Assembly (NCBI GenBank): GCA_016704305.1
Contig: JADJAL010000016.1
Location: 1 to 64,000 of the forward strand
Source of the DNA: Haliea sp.
GTDB lineage: Bacteria > Pseudomonadota > Gammaproteobacteria > Pseudomonadales > Halieaceae
Length of the DNA: 64,000 nt
Direction of reading: 5' to 3'
The notes below the pieces were generated by a model. That model was given only the letters and a program-made list of their open reading frames with translations, did not search any database and had not been told where the DNA came from. A program made the translations under genes and the position numbers. Below are positions 26,111 through 35,748 of the stretch, piece after piece. Numbering within the stretch: the first letter of the stretch is position 1; each line of letters starts with the position of its first letter.

Positions 26111-28867
26111 CTACTTCTTGAGTTTGGCCAGCAGTGCCTTTGCCTCGGCGACTTCCGGAAATTTAGGGTTAGCGGCGAGCAGTTTTTCGAGCGTTGCCCG
26201 CGCCGTCGCATTGTCTTTGAGGGCGGCGGCGATCTTCGCACTGTGATACCTGATTGACGGGTCATCAGGAGCAGACTTCAACGCGCGCAGGATGTTGCTT
26301 TGCGCCTGGTCGTAGTCCTTGCTGGCATATTCAACCAACGCCAGTGTATCCAGTACGGCGGCTGAATCCGGAGCCAGTTCCGCCGCTTTGCGCGCGTATT
26401 GCAGCGCCTGCTCGGTGTTCGTCTCTCGCAGCAGCCAGGCCTGATTGTTCAGTGCGGTGAGATTGTCCGGATCGGCCTGCAAAATCATTGCATACTGCGT
26501 TGACGATTGTGGAGTCTGCTTCGCCATCATCAGGCTGCTGGCATAGGCCATGCGCACGGGGGCATCATCCGGATGCTTTTCAAGCCAGGCGGCGTAGCGC
26601 TTCAGCGCGTTAGCGACAGCACCAGACAACTCCTCATACATACCCAGTGAGACCAGCGCATTGCTGCTGGGCTCCAGTTTGAAGGCCTTTTCAGCGGTCT
26701 TTCTGGCCGTTGCCAAATCACCCGCCAGATGCGCGGCAGCCGCCTGCAGCAACAATACTTCGGGATTGTCCGGCGCTGCCTTGGACAGGATGGCCATCTG
26801 TTGCGTGAATTGGTCTGTGTCATCTGCCGCAAGCGCGAATTTGGCCACGGCGAGTCGTGCTGGCAAATAATTCTCATCCAGTTCCAAAGCGCGATTCAAC
26901 TCCTCCAGCATGCGCTCACTGTTACCCTGTTCCGCCGCCGCCTTTGCCATCATATGACGAATTTGTGCGCTGTCCGGGGCCGATTTCAGCAGTTGTTCCA
27001 ATGAGAATAGCGCCGCGCTCCCATCTTTGGTGGCCAGTTGCGAAAGCGCCATCAATTCCAGCACTTCGGGTGTTTGTTGCTGCTGCGCATCCAGGGTGGC
27101 AAACAGTGGCGGGACCTGTGCTGGTTTGTCCTTGGCGAGATAGTAACGCGCAAGCAACACGCGCGGCGCCAGCGCCGTAGGAGCGACCGCCATGGCCGTC
27201 TCAAGATGATCCACCATGGCTTTCTCTTGCCCTTCGCGCGCATCCAGCGAGGCCAGTTGGATCAGGGCCTGGTGGGAGTTCGGATTTGCGGCCAGTATGG
27301 TTCTGTAGTGATTGCGCGCTGTGACCAGATCGTTGTCGGCCAGTGCCAGTTGTGCGAGGTAGGAATTCGCACCCTGGTCAGCACTGTCCAGCGCCAGAGC
27401 GCGTTGAAATGCATTGCGCGCTTCGTCCACCTTACCAGACTCCTGGTATACCCTGCCCAGCAAGTTTAACGGCGCGACCACATCAGGATTGCGCTTTTGA
27501 TAGTCTTCAGCGGCTGCGATAGCGGCTGGATAGTCCTTCTTCTTCATATAGTTAAGCACCAACAGCATATCGGCCATCGGTATGTTGGGATTCATTTCGA
27601 GCGCAGACTGGATCGGCTGGAGCGCGTCGTCACCTTTGCCGTCCATGAGCAAGCCCGCACCCAGTCTTACCTTCGCCTCCGCGGAATCCGGTTGCAGTTG
27701 AGCTACCCTGCTCAATAGTTCTATCGCCTCGCTGGTTTTTCCTTCCTGCAACAGCGCGTTGCTTGTCAGGTTAAGTGCATCGATATCATCGGGATAGCTG
27801 GCAAGCACCGGCTCCAACAGCGGCTGCACTGCGGCAAAATCGGACTGCTGCATGCGAATCATCGCCAGCAACTTACGTCCTTGCACACTCCCCGGACTCA
27901 ATTTGTGGAAACGTTGCGCCTGATTGATCGCCAGATCCAGATTGCCCTTCTTGAGGTTTGCGCTGGCGAGAAAATACAGGGCCAGCGGATACTGCCTGAA
28001 GGCAGGCTCGGTGACCGAGAGCGCGGCAATGGCTTCATCGTAGTTACCTTCCTCATAGCGCAGAAGTCCGCGAATATAGTTTGAACCCGGATGTTTCGCG
28101 GACTTTGCCATCAACGCCCGGGAATCGGCCCCCGCAGCTTTGTAATCGCCCAACTGCATATTCAACAGTGCGCGCTTGAACAGCTCGCCGGAGTTGTTCT
28201 TCTTCAGGCTAATCGCCTTGGTGAAAGCGGCCAGCGCGAGTTTGTACTTCTGCTGGTTGCTGAGGATATCGCCCTTCATGCTCCAGGCGTCGCCCTCTTT
28301 GGGATTGATGGCAATGATCTTGTCTATGATCACCAGGGCTCCCTTGACATCGCCCGTACTCTCAAGCAGACGCGCCTTGGCAATCAGGACCTCGATGGCT
28401 TCGGGCTTCAGGGCAAGCGCCTTGTCAATCAGTCCCTCTGCCTTCTTGTTTTCGCGAAGCGCCAGCGCAGCCTGCGCCTGCAGTCCGAACAAACTGGCCT
28501 GCGCATCCGGTGTCAACCCCTCGGCATCGAGTGCGCCAACCGACACATACTCGCCCTGTGCGAACAGCGCCTGGGCCAAGGCAGGTTGTATGTCATCGGG
28601 TGGCCAACCCAGGTCCAGAGCCTGCTGCAGTTCCTTGGTGGCGGATGGCATGTCGTTGGTGTTGAGGTATGCCTTGCCCAGCAACCATCTCGCCTGTGCG
28701 GAATTGGGATCCTGGCGCAGCGCGTTTTTCAATTCTATCGTGGCCGCGGCGTACTCGGATTTATCCAGCGCTTCGGTGGCCCGCTGGATATATTGCTCCG
28801 TCGTGATGCTGTCACCGCACCCCGCCAGGGTTACCAGGGTGAGCAATACCAAGAGGGTTCGGATCAT
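26111..28867 (-). CDS. TPR lipoprotein similar to PrsT of exosortase systems
   Basis: A 918-residue protein starting at ATG 28867 with a lipoprotein signal (MIRTLLVLLTLVTLAGC). The rest is a long chain of about 20 tetratricopeptide repeats, such as SEYAAATIELKNALRQDPNSAQARWLLGKAY and GKVDEARNAFQRALALDSADQGANSYLAQLA. Length, lipobox and repeats match PrsT, found with XrtA/PEP-CTERM polysaccharide loci. No exosortase or PEP-CTERM tail is visible in this window, so the link rests on family resemblance. It is convergent with the CMD gene. Role: probable envelope scaffold for export or biofilm matrix. Confidence 0.8.
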   Translation of the reverse strand: MIRTLLVLLTLVTLAGCGDSITTEQYIQRATEALDKSEYAAATIELKNALRQDPNSAQARWLLGKAYLNTNDMPSATKELQQALDLGWPPDDIQPALAQALFAQGEYVSVGALDAEGLTPDAQASLFGLQAQAALALRENKKAEGLIDKALALKPEAIEVLIAKARLLESTGDVKGALVIIDKIIAINPKEGDAWSMKGDILSNQQKYKLALAAFTKAISLKKNNSGELFKRALLNMQLGDYKAAGADSRALMAKSAKHPGSNYIRGLLRYEEGNYDEAIAALSVTEPAFRQYPLALYFLASANLKKGNLDLAINQAQRFHKLSPGSVQGRKLLAMIRMQQSDFAAVQPLLEPVLASYPDDIDALNLTSNALLQEGKTSEAIELLSRVAQLQPDSAEAKVRLGAGLLMDGKGDDALQPIQSALEMNPNIPMADMLLVLNYMKKKDYPAAIAAAEDYQKRNPDVVAPLNLLGRVYQESGKVDEARNAFQRALALDSADQGANSYLAQLALADNDLVTARNHYRTILAANPNSHQALIQLASLDAREGQEKAMVDHLETAMAVAPTALAPRVLLARYYLAKDKPAQVPPLFATLDAQQQQTPEVLELMALSQLATKDGSAALFSLEQLLKSAPDSAQIRHMMAKAAAEQGNSERMLEELNRALELDENYLPARLAVAKFALAADDTDQFTQQMAILSKAAPDNPEVLLLQAAAAHLAGDLATARKTAEKAFKLEPSSNALVSLGMYEELSGAVANALKRYAAWLEKHPDDAPVRMAYASSLMMAKQTPQSSTQYAMILQADPDNLTALNNQAWLLRETNTEQALQYARKAAELAPDSAAVLDTLALVEYASKDYDQAQSNILRALKSAPDDPSIRYHSAKIAAALKDNATARATLEKLLAANPKFPEVAEAKALLAKLKK

Positions 28868-29050
28868 AGCCAGTACCTGTGTAATAGATCGATTGTTAGC
28901 CGCAGCCCCACCGCCACACGGCGCTGATGACCGCGACCAACATACATCAGTATGCGCCAACAGGAAAGGCGACTATCCGAGAGAGTGTGAAGCCACTCTC
29001 AACACGGGCGAAACGTGCGTTGCGGTGCGCCCGGCTGAGAAATTGAAGGC

Positions 29051-29081
29051 AAAAAAAACCCCGGGAGATCTACTGCCGGGG
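29051..29081 (-). terminator. Rho-independent terminator of the first P450 gene
   Basis: CCCCGG and CCGGGG form a six-pair G/C stem with an 11-base loop, followed on the minus strand by eight T. It lies 20 bases past the P450 stop. Confidence 0.8.
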
Positions 29082-29101
29082 CCGTCTGGTTTTGGTATGG
29101 A

Positions 29102-30370
29102 TCAAGCAGCTTTTTCGGCCGACGTGACTTCCGGATCAAAGGTGATGTGCATGCGCTTGATGCCGTTTACCAGGTTGGAGCGGGTGTAGGCGACTTCTCC
29201 CACCAGTTTGGGATTGCGGATGCGGGGAATGATTTCCTCGAACATCACGCGCATTTCCAGTCGAGCAAGGTGAGTGCCCAGGCAGAAATGCTGGCCAATC
29301 CCGAACGCGCGGTGCTCGTTGTACAGATTGGGCATACGTTCGGCACGGCGTACATCGAACTGCATCGCGTCCTCACCAAAGATAGTCTCGTCATGGTTCA
29401 CTGTATGGTAGTGCATGATCACCTTGTCGCCCTTCCTGATGAGATGGCCACCCACTTCGGTATCTTCCATGCACTGGCGGCGCATCAGCGTAAAAGCCGT
29501 GTTATATCGGAGCATTTCTTCACAGGCACCGGGAATCTTGTCGGGATTGTCTACCAGGTACTGCAACTGCTCCGGGTTTTCCATCAGCATGCGCATACCC
29601 TGTGTGGTGACCGTTCGGGTCGACTCATTACCGGCGGCGATCAGCATCAGGAAAAACCAGACGAACTCCTCGTCGCTGAGGCCTTCATCCTTGCCGTTGC
29701 CCTGCAACAGGGCGCCGATGATATCTTTCTTGGGGTTGGTCTTGTGCTGCTCCATCAATTTCATGGCGTACTCGATCACCTTGAAGGAGGCGGCCTCGGC
29801 CTCGGCATGGTCTGCCGCCATCTCGGGATCCTGGTTGAACATCATCTTGTTGGTCCACTCGAAAAAGTCCTTGCGGTCTTCCGGGGGGATGCCACAGAGC
29901 TCCAAAATAGCGAGCAACGGCAGCTCTGCCGCCACTTCCTCGACAAACTCACATTCACCGCGACCGGCAACCCGGTCAACGATGTTCTTGGCATGCTGCC
30001 GGAAACTTGCCTCGTAGGAATCCACTGCACCCGGGGTGAAGGTGGCGCGCACGATTTTGCGGGATTTCATCTGCCGCGGCGGGTCCTGATTAATCGTCAT
30101 ATTACGGTGGATCAGATTCATCTCATCTTCTGTAAATTCTTCCGCAAGGGCGGAGCGCGCCTCACTGGAAAACTGCTTCGGGCGTTTGGAGATGAAGTCG
30201 ATCTCATCCCGGCCTGTAATCAACCAATAGGGAACGCCAAGATAGGATCCGTCCATATAATGCACAGGACCGGAGGCGCGGATTTTCGCCAATGTCTCGT
30301 AAGGCATTCCTTTGACGTAGGTTTCCGGATCGATAAGGTTGGGAAAATTGGCAAATGGGCACTGGCTCAT
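29102..30370 (-). CDS. Cytochrome P450, bacterial soluble type
   Basis: The 422-residue P450 has the oxygen-activation helix LMLIAAGNESTRTVTTQ, the ExxR pair in ACEEMLRYN, and the heme-binding loop HRAFGIGQHFCLGTHLARLE with the ligand Cys at about residue 363. It lacks a membrane anchor, so it is a soluble class I enzyme needing a ferredoxin partner, not seen nearby. The sequence style suits hydroxylation of terpenes, steroids or fatty acyl chains; the CYP family cannot be named from sight. A palindromic operator-like site lies 44-65 bases upstream. It has its own terminator. Confidence 0.93.
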   Translation of the reverse strand: MSQCPFANFPNLIDPETYVKGMPYETLAKIRASGPVHYMDGSYLGVPYWLITGRDEIDFISKRPKQFSSEARSALAEEFTEDEMNLIHRNMTINQDPPRQMKSRKIVRATFTPGAVDSYEASFRQHAKNIVDRVAGRGECEFVEEVAAELPLLAILELCGIPPEDRKDFFEWTNKMMFNQDPEMAADHAEAEAASFKVIEYAMKLMEQHKTNPKKDIIGALLQGNGKDEGLSDEEFVWFFLMLIAAGNESTRTVTTQGMRMLMENPEQLQYLVDNPDKIPGACEEMLRYNTAFTLMRRQCMEDTEVGGHLIRKGDKVIMHYHTVNHDETIFGEDAMQFDVRRAERMPNLYNEHRAFGIGQHFCLGTHLARLEMRVMFEEIIPRIRNPKLVGEVAYTRSNLVNGIKRMHITFDPEVTSAEKAA

Positions 30371-30413
30371 GGTGTTATCTCCAAGGTTGTTGCCTGACAG
30401 GTGTTTATTCCAT

Positions 30414-30435
30414 ATGCCTATAGGCTACTAGGCAT
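30414..30435. promoter_or_regulatory. Palindromic operator candidate upstream of the first P450
   Basis: ATGCCTA (30414-30420) faces TAGGCAT (30429-30435), and GCCTATAGGC (30416-30425) is a perfect ten-base palindrome inside it. It lies 44 bases before the P450 start, where a TetR-type repressor could bind. No regulator gene is adjacent. Confidence 0.45.
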
Positions 30436-30541
30436 TAGTTACGCTTGTCAATCGCATAATCGAATGGCAGCTGTCGCACCCCAACTTCGACTCTTCAAGG
30501 AGCGCCCAGCCCGCAGCAAGCGTTAAACACGCCGCAGCACA

Positions 30542-32149
30542 TCACCGCTCCACTTTGAACCCGGCGGCCCTGGCGTCCCAGGTAGTGGGGGTCACACCGC
30601 GCTCGCGCAGGCGGAACTTCTGCACCTTGTTGGTCGGCGTATACGGCAGCGAGTCTACGAAGTGGATATAGCGCGGCACAAAAAAGTACGGTGCGTTGTC
30701 GTTGATGAACCGGGCCAACTCGTCGGGCTGTAGCGCGTGCCCCGGTTTCAGTATCACATCCAGCATGATCTCCTGTTCGGATTCGAGCTCCTCGCTCGGC
30801 ACCCCAAACGCCGCGCAGTCGGTAATGGCCGGGTGCCGGCGAGCGGCGAGTTCCACCTCAAAAGTGGAGATGTTGCGCCCCTTGTAACGCACCGCATCCT
30901 TCTTACGATCGGAGAAAAAATAGAAGCCATCGGCGTTGCGCTTCAATAAGTCACCGGTCTTGTACCACTGCCCGTCAAAGGCCGACGCCGTCGCTTCCGG
31001 GTTATCGAAATAACCGTTGAAGATAAAAAACGGCGAGGACGGCCTGACCCACAATTCGCCGGGCTCACCGTCGGGAACGTCGCTGCCATCGTCACCGACC
31101 AGCCGCGCCTCGAGTCCGGGAACCACGCTGCCACAACTGCCGGGTGGCTGGGTACGTCCCGCCACCGGAGCAACCAGCCGCATGGCCTCACTCTGGCCCA
31201 GGCCCTGCGGCACGAGTTCGAGGTTGAAGCGCTCGCAGAAAGGCCCGGCGACCGCGGGCGGCATCGGAATCGCCATCAGCTTGCGCAGGCTGTGCATGGC
31301 ATCATCGTCGCGGGCGGGCGCCTCCCACAGGAACATATGCATGGCACCGAGGGTGAAGCACTGCGTCGCCTTGTAGTGGTCAACGCGCTGCCAGAATGTT
31401 GATACCGAGAAGCTGGGGTCAACGGCCAGCGGCACGCCGGCAAACAGTGCGCGGAAGATGGCGGTGACCCAGACCGCCGAGTTGTACATAGGCAGCACGG
31501 TGAAAATGATATCGTCCTCGGCAATGCCGTACTGGCAGGCCTCGTTGGCCGCGAAGGCGGCATTGAACCAGACGTTGTGGCTTTGCATCACTCCCTTGGC
31601 CTTGCCGGTAGTGCCGGACGTCCACAGTACAGCGCAGGTATCCCCGGCGCTCAGCGCCGACATATCGGGCTCCCCTGCCCCTTTGATGTACAGGGAGTCC
31701 AGGCTGACCGAACCTGGAATGGATGCATCCCCGCCATGCATGACCAGCGTGGCGACCTCCAGCGCGTCCTTCACCTCCAGCAGGCGATCGACATGCGCCG
31801 CATCACTGACGAGAATCGTCGGACGGCTGCCGTTGATGGTGTCGAGCAGCCACGCGCCCTTGTAATCGGTATTGATGGGCACCCACACAGCGCCGAGCTT
31901 GTTCACGGCCAGCACCAGGAAAATCACCTCGGGTGAACTGCTCATGAAAAAGGCGAGGCGCTCGCCCGGGCGCAGACCCGCAGCCGCCAATCCCGCCGCC
32001 AGTTCGTTCACGCGTTGGTTCACCTCGGCAAAGGTGTACACATCGTCCGTGAACAATAAATAGGGTTTGTCGCCATGCTGTTGTGCCTGGCATTGGATGG
32101 CGCGCCCGAGGTGGCGCTCGTTGGGAGCGGAAAGTTGCAGTATGTTCAT
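30542..32149 (-). CDS. AMP-dependent acyl-CoA ligase
   Basis: The 535-residue adenylate-forming enzyme has the P-loop-like motif VLWTSGTTGKAKGVMQSHN, the adenylate-binding region LVPQGLGQSEAMRLV, the hinge GQWYKTGDLLKRNADGFYFFSDRKKDAVRYKGRNIS and the lysine motif LPYTPTNKVQKFRL at the C-terminus. It joins an organic acid to coenzyme A using ATP. Overall it looks most like fatty-acid or carnitine-type ligases, but the substrate is not fixed. It lies between a P450 and the flippase gene, all on the minus strand. Confidence 0.9.
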   Translation of the reverse strand: MNILQLSAPNERHLGRAIQCQAQQHGDKPYLLFTDDVYTFAEVNQRVNELAAGLAAAGLRPGERLAFFMSSSPEVIFLVLAVNKLGAVWVPINTDYKGAWLLDTINGSRPTILVSDAAHVDRLLEVKDALEVATLVMHGGDASIPGSVSLDSLYIKGAGEPDMSALSAGDTCAVLWTSGTTGKAKGVMQSHNVWFNAAFAANEACQYGIAEDDIIFTVLPMYNSAVWVTAIFRALFAGVPLAVDPSFSVSTFWQRVDHYKATQCFTLGAMHMFLWEAPARDDDAMHSLRKLMAIPMPPAVAGPFCERFNLELVPQGLGQSEAMRLVAPVAGRTQPPGSCGSVVPGLEARLVGDDGSDVPDGEPGELWVRPSSPFFIFNGYFDNPEATASAFDGQWYKTGDLLKRNADGFYFFSDRKKDAVRYKGRNISTFEVELAARRHPAITDCAAFGVPSEELESEQEIMLDVILKPGHALQPDELARFINDNAPYFFVPRYIHFVDSLPYTPTNKVQKFRLRERGVTPTTWDARAAGFKVER

Positions 32150-32214
32150 CGGTAAAACGGTATCCCCAAAATTGTTGCGTACAGTTTTGTGCAGTTGTTA
32201 TTGATTAGCTCCGG

Positions 32215-33654
32215 CTAGCTGCGAATCAGTTGCAGCGTCTCGCGCATGCCGTCGCGATCAATCAACAGCATCGCTACACCATATGAGATCGCACCGACGC
32301 TCACCAGCTGCAGCAAATATACCCAATCGCCGACAGATCCAAACACGGCATGCTGCACAAAGTACACGCTGGCATACATTATCATCCCCGCCGCGACGGG
32401 TCGGGCCATCTGCCGCAGGTATTCAATAACACCTACGCCCACTCTGGCGCAGGTGCGAAACGCCGTGATGAAAAATACCAGCGGGTACATGCACAGCCAC
32501 GCGTAGGCGAGGCCGATGATTCCCCAGCGGGTGCCGACATAAAACGCCACCGGCAGCAGGATCGCGGCAATCAGGAAGTTGGATGCGCTGGTGGCAGGGC
32601 TGCCGACACCCCACAGCAGCGGCGGAAATATATTGCTGAGCAGGCGAAACGGCATCACCAGCGCCAGCAGTTGCAGCAGCGGCGCGGCGGGCAGCCACTT
32701 CTCGCCCAACAGGCAGGCAATGATGGGCTCGGCGGTGCTGCTGATGCCGAAAAAAACGGGGAACGCGGCGATCCCGAGAATGCGCGTCGCCTTCAGCAGA
32801 TAGCCGCGCACCGTATCGGCGCTGGTATGGGCATGCGCGTGAGAGAACGCCGGGAAGGCGACCGAGTTCAACAGGCCACTGATCTTGTGGATCGGCAGCG
32901 ACGCCAACTGGCTGGCCACGGCGTAATAGCCGAGTGCCTGGTTGCCCAGTATTTTGCCGCCGATGAATTTGTCCGACTCACTGAACAGAAACCACAAGCC
33001 CCGATCCATCGTCACGAAACCGCCAAATGCGACATGCCTGCGCAGGCCGCGCCAGGCGAAGCTCGGCCACACCAGGCTGCGCGTAATCAGGTTTAACCCG
33101 ATCATGCGCGTCGCGTTGGTGGCCAGCGTGCCCCAGATCAACGCCCAGACGCCGAAACCGGTCCAGGCCAATACCAGCGTGGTGATGCTGCCGATCACCA
33201 GCGTCGCGAAATCGACGACCGAGCGCCCGGCGAATTTCATTTCGCGCTCCAGCCGCGACTGCGGCAGCGTCTCGAAGATCAGCAGCAGGAACTGGAACGA
33301 CAGCACCTGCACGATAGGCTTCAGCGCCGGGTCGTCGTAAATCGTCGCAACGGTTCCCGCGCCAAAGAACAGCAACGCAAAAAACAACACATTGACGACA
33401 ATGACGACGCCGAAAATCTGCCGCGTCGCCTGCTCATCGAGATCCGTGTCCTGCACCAGGACCGCGTCCAGCCCAAGGGTATTCAACAGCACCAGGAAGG
33501 ATACCAGCACCATCGCCATCGCCATCAGGCCGTAGTCGCCCGGCGACAGCAGGCGAATCACCAGGATGGTGATGCCCCAGGACACGGCCTGCCCGAGGAA
33601 GCGCGCCGCCGCGCTCCAGCGCAATGCCGACATGACCTTGTTGCGAATATCCAT
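32215..33654 (-). CDS. Lipopolysaccharide/O-antigen flippase (MOP superfamily)
   Basis: A 479-residue polytopic protein with about 12-14 membrane helices. It starts at ATG 33654 (GAGAG seven bases upstream; a TTG two codons earlier is less likely). The N-terminus GQAVSWGITILVIRLLSPGDYGLMAMAMVLVSF and the internal GQVIG-like helices are typical of the lipopolysaccharide-biosynthesis/WzxC-type polysaccharide transporters that flip lipid-linked glycans across the inner membrane. It sits oddly between two acyl-CoA synthetase genes. Possible link: the deoxysugar genes at 11-13 kb. Confidence 0.85.
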   Translation of the reverse strand: MDIRNKVMSALRWSAAARFLGQAVSWGITILVIRLLSPGDYGLMAMAMVLVSFLVLLNTLGLDAVLVQDTDLDEQATRQIFGVVIVVNVLFFALLFFGAGTVATIYDDPALKPIVQVLSFQFLLLIFETLPQSRLEREMKFAGRSVVDFATLVIGSITTLVLAWTGFGVWALIWGTLATNATRMIGLNLITRSLVWPSFAWRGLRRHVAFGGFVTMDRGLWFLFSESDKFIGGKILGNQALGYYAVASQLASLPIHKISGLLNSVAFPAFSHAHAHTSADTVRGYLLKATRILGIAAFPVFFGISSTAEPIIACLLGEKWLPAAPLLQLLALVMPFRLLSNIFPPLLWGVGSPATSASNFLIAAILLPVAFYVGTRWGIIGLAYAWLCMYPLVFFITAFRTCARVGVGVIEYLRQMARPVAAGMIMYASVYFVQHAVFGSVGDWVYLLQLVSVGAISYGVAMLLIDRDGMRETLQLIRS

Positions 33655-33702
33655 GCTCAAACTCTCGGGTCAGGTGCCGTTTGCCCGGGACGGAGCAACG
33701 GC

Positions 33703-35592
33703 CTAGCGCGATTCGGCATGGCCTGATCCGTTCGCGGGCACAGGGTAACCCAGTTCTCCCAGTGCCCCGGCAATTTCTTGCAGTACGGCGGGATCGTCGA
33801 TAGTGGCGGGCATCGTCCACGCCTCGCCGTCCGCGATCTTGCGCATCGTGCCGCGCAGGATCTTGCCGGAGCGTGTTTTCGGCAGGCGGCGCACCACCGT
33901 GCAGAGCTTGAACGCAGCCACCGGTCCGATGCGCTTGCGCACTTTCTCAATACTCCTCGCAACGACATCGGCGGGCGATCCCAGCGCGCCGCTGCTGAGC
34001 ACCAGCAGGCCGAGCGGCAATTGCCCCTTGATCGCGTCCGCGACACCGACCACCGCGCATTCCGCCACGTCGGGGTCGTCCGCCAGCACTTCCTCCATCG
34101 CACCGGTGGACAGGCGGTGCCCGGCGACATTGATTACATCGTCCGTCCGCGCCATCACGAAGACGTAGCCGTTGTCGTCTATATAGCCTGCGTCGCCTGT
34201 TTCGTAGTAGCCGGGGAAGCGGGTGAAATACGCATCGCGGAAGCGCTCGGGCGCATTCCACAGGGTGGTGAAGGTGCCGGGGGGCAGCGGGCTTTTAAGC
34301 ACCAGCGCGCCGATAGCCCCCGGGGCCACGGCCTCGCTTTGTGCATCCAGCGCGTGTACCTCATAGCCCGGCACGGGGCGCGCGGGCGAACCGGGGACCA
34401 CCGGCAGCTGTTCAATGCCGAGGCAATTCGCGCAGATCGGCCAGCCGGTCTCGGTCTGCCACCAGTGGTCTATCACCGGCACCCGCAATTTATCCTGCGC
34501 CCACGCCAGCGTGGCCGGGTCGCAGCGCTCGCCGGCCAGGAACAACGATTGCAAACGAGACAGGTCATACTTCGCCAGGTGCTCGCCCGCGGGGTCCTCC
34601 TTCCTGATCGCCCGCAGCGCGGTCGGCGCGGCGAACATCACGCTCACCCGATGCTCCGCTATCATCCGCCAGAATGCGCCGGGGTCCGGCGTTCCCACCG
34701 GCTTGCCCTCGTACATCACCGTGGTGCAACAGGCAAACAATGGCCCATAGACAATATAGGAATGCCCCACCACCCAACCGACATCGGACGCCGCCCAGTA
34801 CACATCACCGGCGGCGACGTTGTAGATGTGCTTCATGCTCCAGCGCAACGCGACGATGCTGCCGCCAGTATCGCGCACCACCCCCTTGGGCTGTCCGGTG
34901 GTGCCCGAGGTGTAGAGAATGTACAAAGGATCGTTGGCGTTGAGCTGAACACAGTCGACCGTCTGGGCGTTCGCCATCAGCCGCGCCCAGTCGTGATCCC
35001 TGCCCGCGATCAGGTCAGCTGGATACTGCGCCCGTTGCAGAATGATGCAATGCTCCGGCGCGTGGCGCGCCTCGGCCAGCGCCTCGTCCAGCAGCGGCTT
35101 GTACGGCACGATCCGGCTCGGCTCCACGCCACAACTGGCCGCGACGATCACGCGCGGCGTGGCATCGTCGATACGCACCGCCAGTTCATGGCTTGCAAAA
35201 CCGCCGAAGACGACGGAGTGGATCGCGCCTATGCGCGCGCAGGCCAGCATCGCTATGGCCGCCTCCGGCACCATTGGCATGTAGATCAGCACCCGGTCGC
35301 CAACCTCGACGCCCAGCGCTGCCAGCACGCCGGCAAAGCGCGCCACCTCGTGCAGCAACTGTGCGTAGGTGTATTGCGCTTTGCTGTCGGTGACAGGGCT
35401 GTCGTACAACAGCGCAAGCTGGTCGCCCCTGCCCTGCGCCACGTGCAGATCGAGCGCGTTGTAACAGGCGTTGGTCACGCCATCGGGAAACCAGCGGTAA
35501 AAAGGCGGATTCGCGTCGTCGAGCACGACATTCGGCGCCCGATACCAGTGAATGTCCTGTGCGGCCTGCTGCCACATTGCCAACGTGTCCAC
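33703..35592 (-). CDS. prpE: Propionyl-CoA synthetase
   Basis: With the GTG start at 35592 (AAGGGG upstream) the protein is 629 residues, the normal PrpE length, and begins like the family (WQQAAQDIHWYRAP, DDANPPFYRWFPDG). A longer reading to 35733 adds a non-family tail. It has ILYTSGTTGQPKGVVRDTGG, DHWWQTETGWPI, YYETGDAGYIDDNGYVFVMARTDDVINVAGHRLSTGAMEE, and the catalytic lysine in LPKTRSGKILRGTMRKIADG. It makes propionyl-CoA from propionate and ATP, with likely acetate or short-chain breadth. Divergent from the second P450; its downstream neighbour is the flippase gene. Confidence 0.93.
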   Translation of the reverse strand: MDTLAMWQQAAQDIHWYRAPNVVLDDANPPFYRWFPDGVTNACYNALDLHVAQGRGDQLALLYDSPVTDSKAQYTYAQLLHEVARFAGVLAALGVEVGDRVLIYMPMVPEAAIAMLACARIGAIHSVVFGGFASHELAVRIDDATPRVIVAASCGVEPSRIVPYKPLLDEALAEARHAPEHCIILQRAQYPADLIAGRDHDWARLMANAQTVDCVQLNANDPLYILYTSGTTGQPKGVVRDTGGSIVALRWSMKHIYNVAAGDVYWAASDVGWVVGHSYIVYGPLFACCTTVMYEGKPVGTPDPGAFWRMIAEHRVSVMFAAPTALRAIRKEDPAGEHLAKYDLSRLQSLFLAGERCDPATLAWAQDKLRVPVIDHWWQTETGWPICANCLGIEQLPVVPGSPARPVPGYEVHALDAQSEAVAPGAIGALVLKSPLPPGTFTTLWNAPERFRDAYFTRFPGYYETGDAGYIDDNGYVFVMARTDDVINVAGHRLSTGAMEEVLADDPDVAECAVVGVADAIKGQLPLGLLVLSSGALGSPADVVARSIEKVRKRIGPVAAFKLCTVVRRLPKTRSGKILRGTMRKIADGEAWTMPATIDDPAVLQEIAGALGELGYPVPANGSGHAESR

Positions 35593-35686
35593 GCAACCTG
35601 TCCCCTTGTCTGCCACGCCCTGTTCTGCCTTCGCCGCATTGGCGCCACGGAAGATCAATGGCGCAGGATACGACAAGTCAACGACG

Positions 35687-35696
35687 TTTGGCCAAA
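35687..35696. promoter_or_regulatory. TTTGGCCAAA palindrome in a divergent promoter region
   Basis: A ten-base perfect palindrome sits about 53 bases before the second P450 start and 95 before the prpE start. It could be an operator for either gene. No supporting regulator is seen. Confidence 0.25.
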
Positions 35697-35748
35697 TCCG
35701 CTGGATGACATAGACTTCAGGAAATCCCGCCAATGAGAATCACCGAGC

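Noticed and set aside
33778..35736. 652-residue plus-strand reading frame
   Set aside because: It is the antisense shadow of prpE. It has no family motifs and is rich in His and Arg, as expected from a mirrored high-G+C gene.
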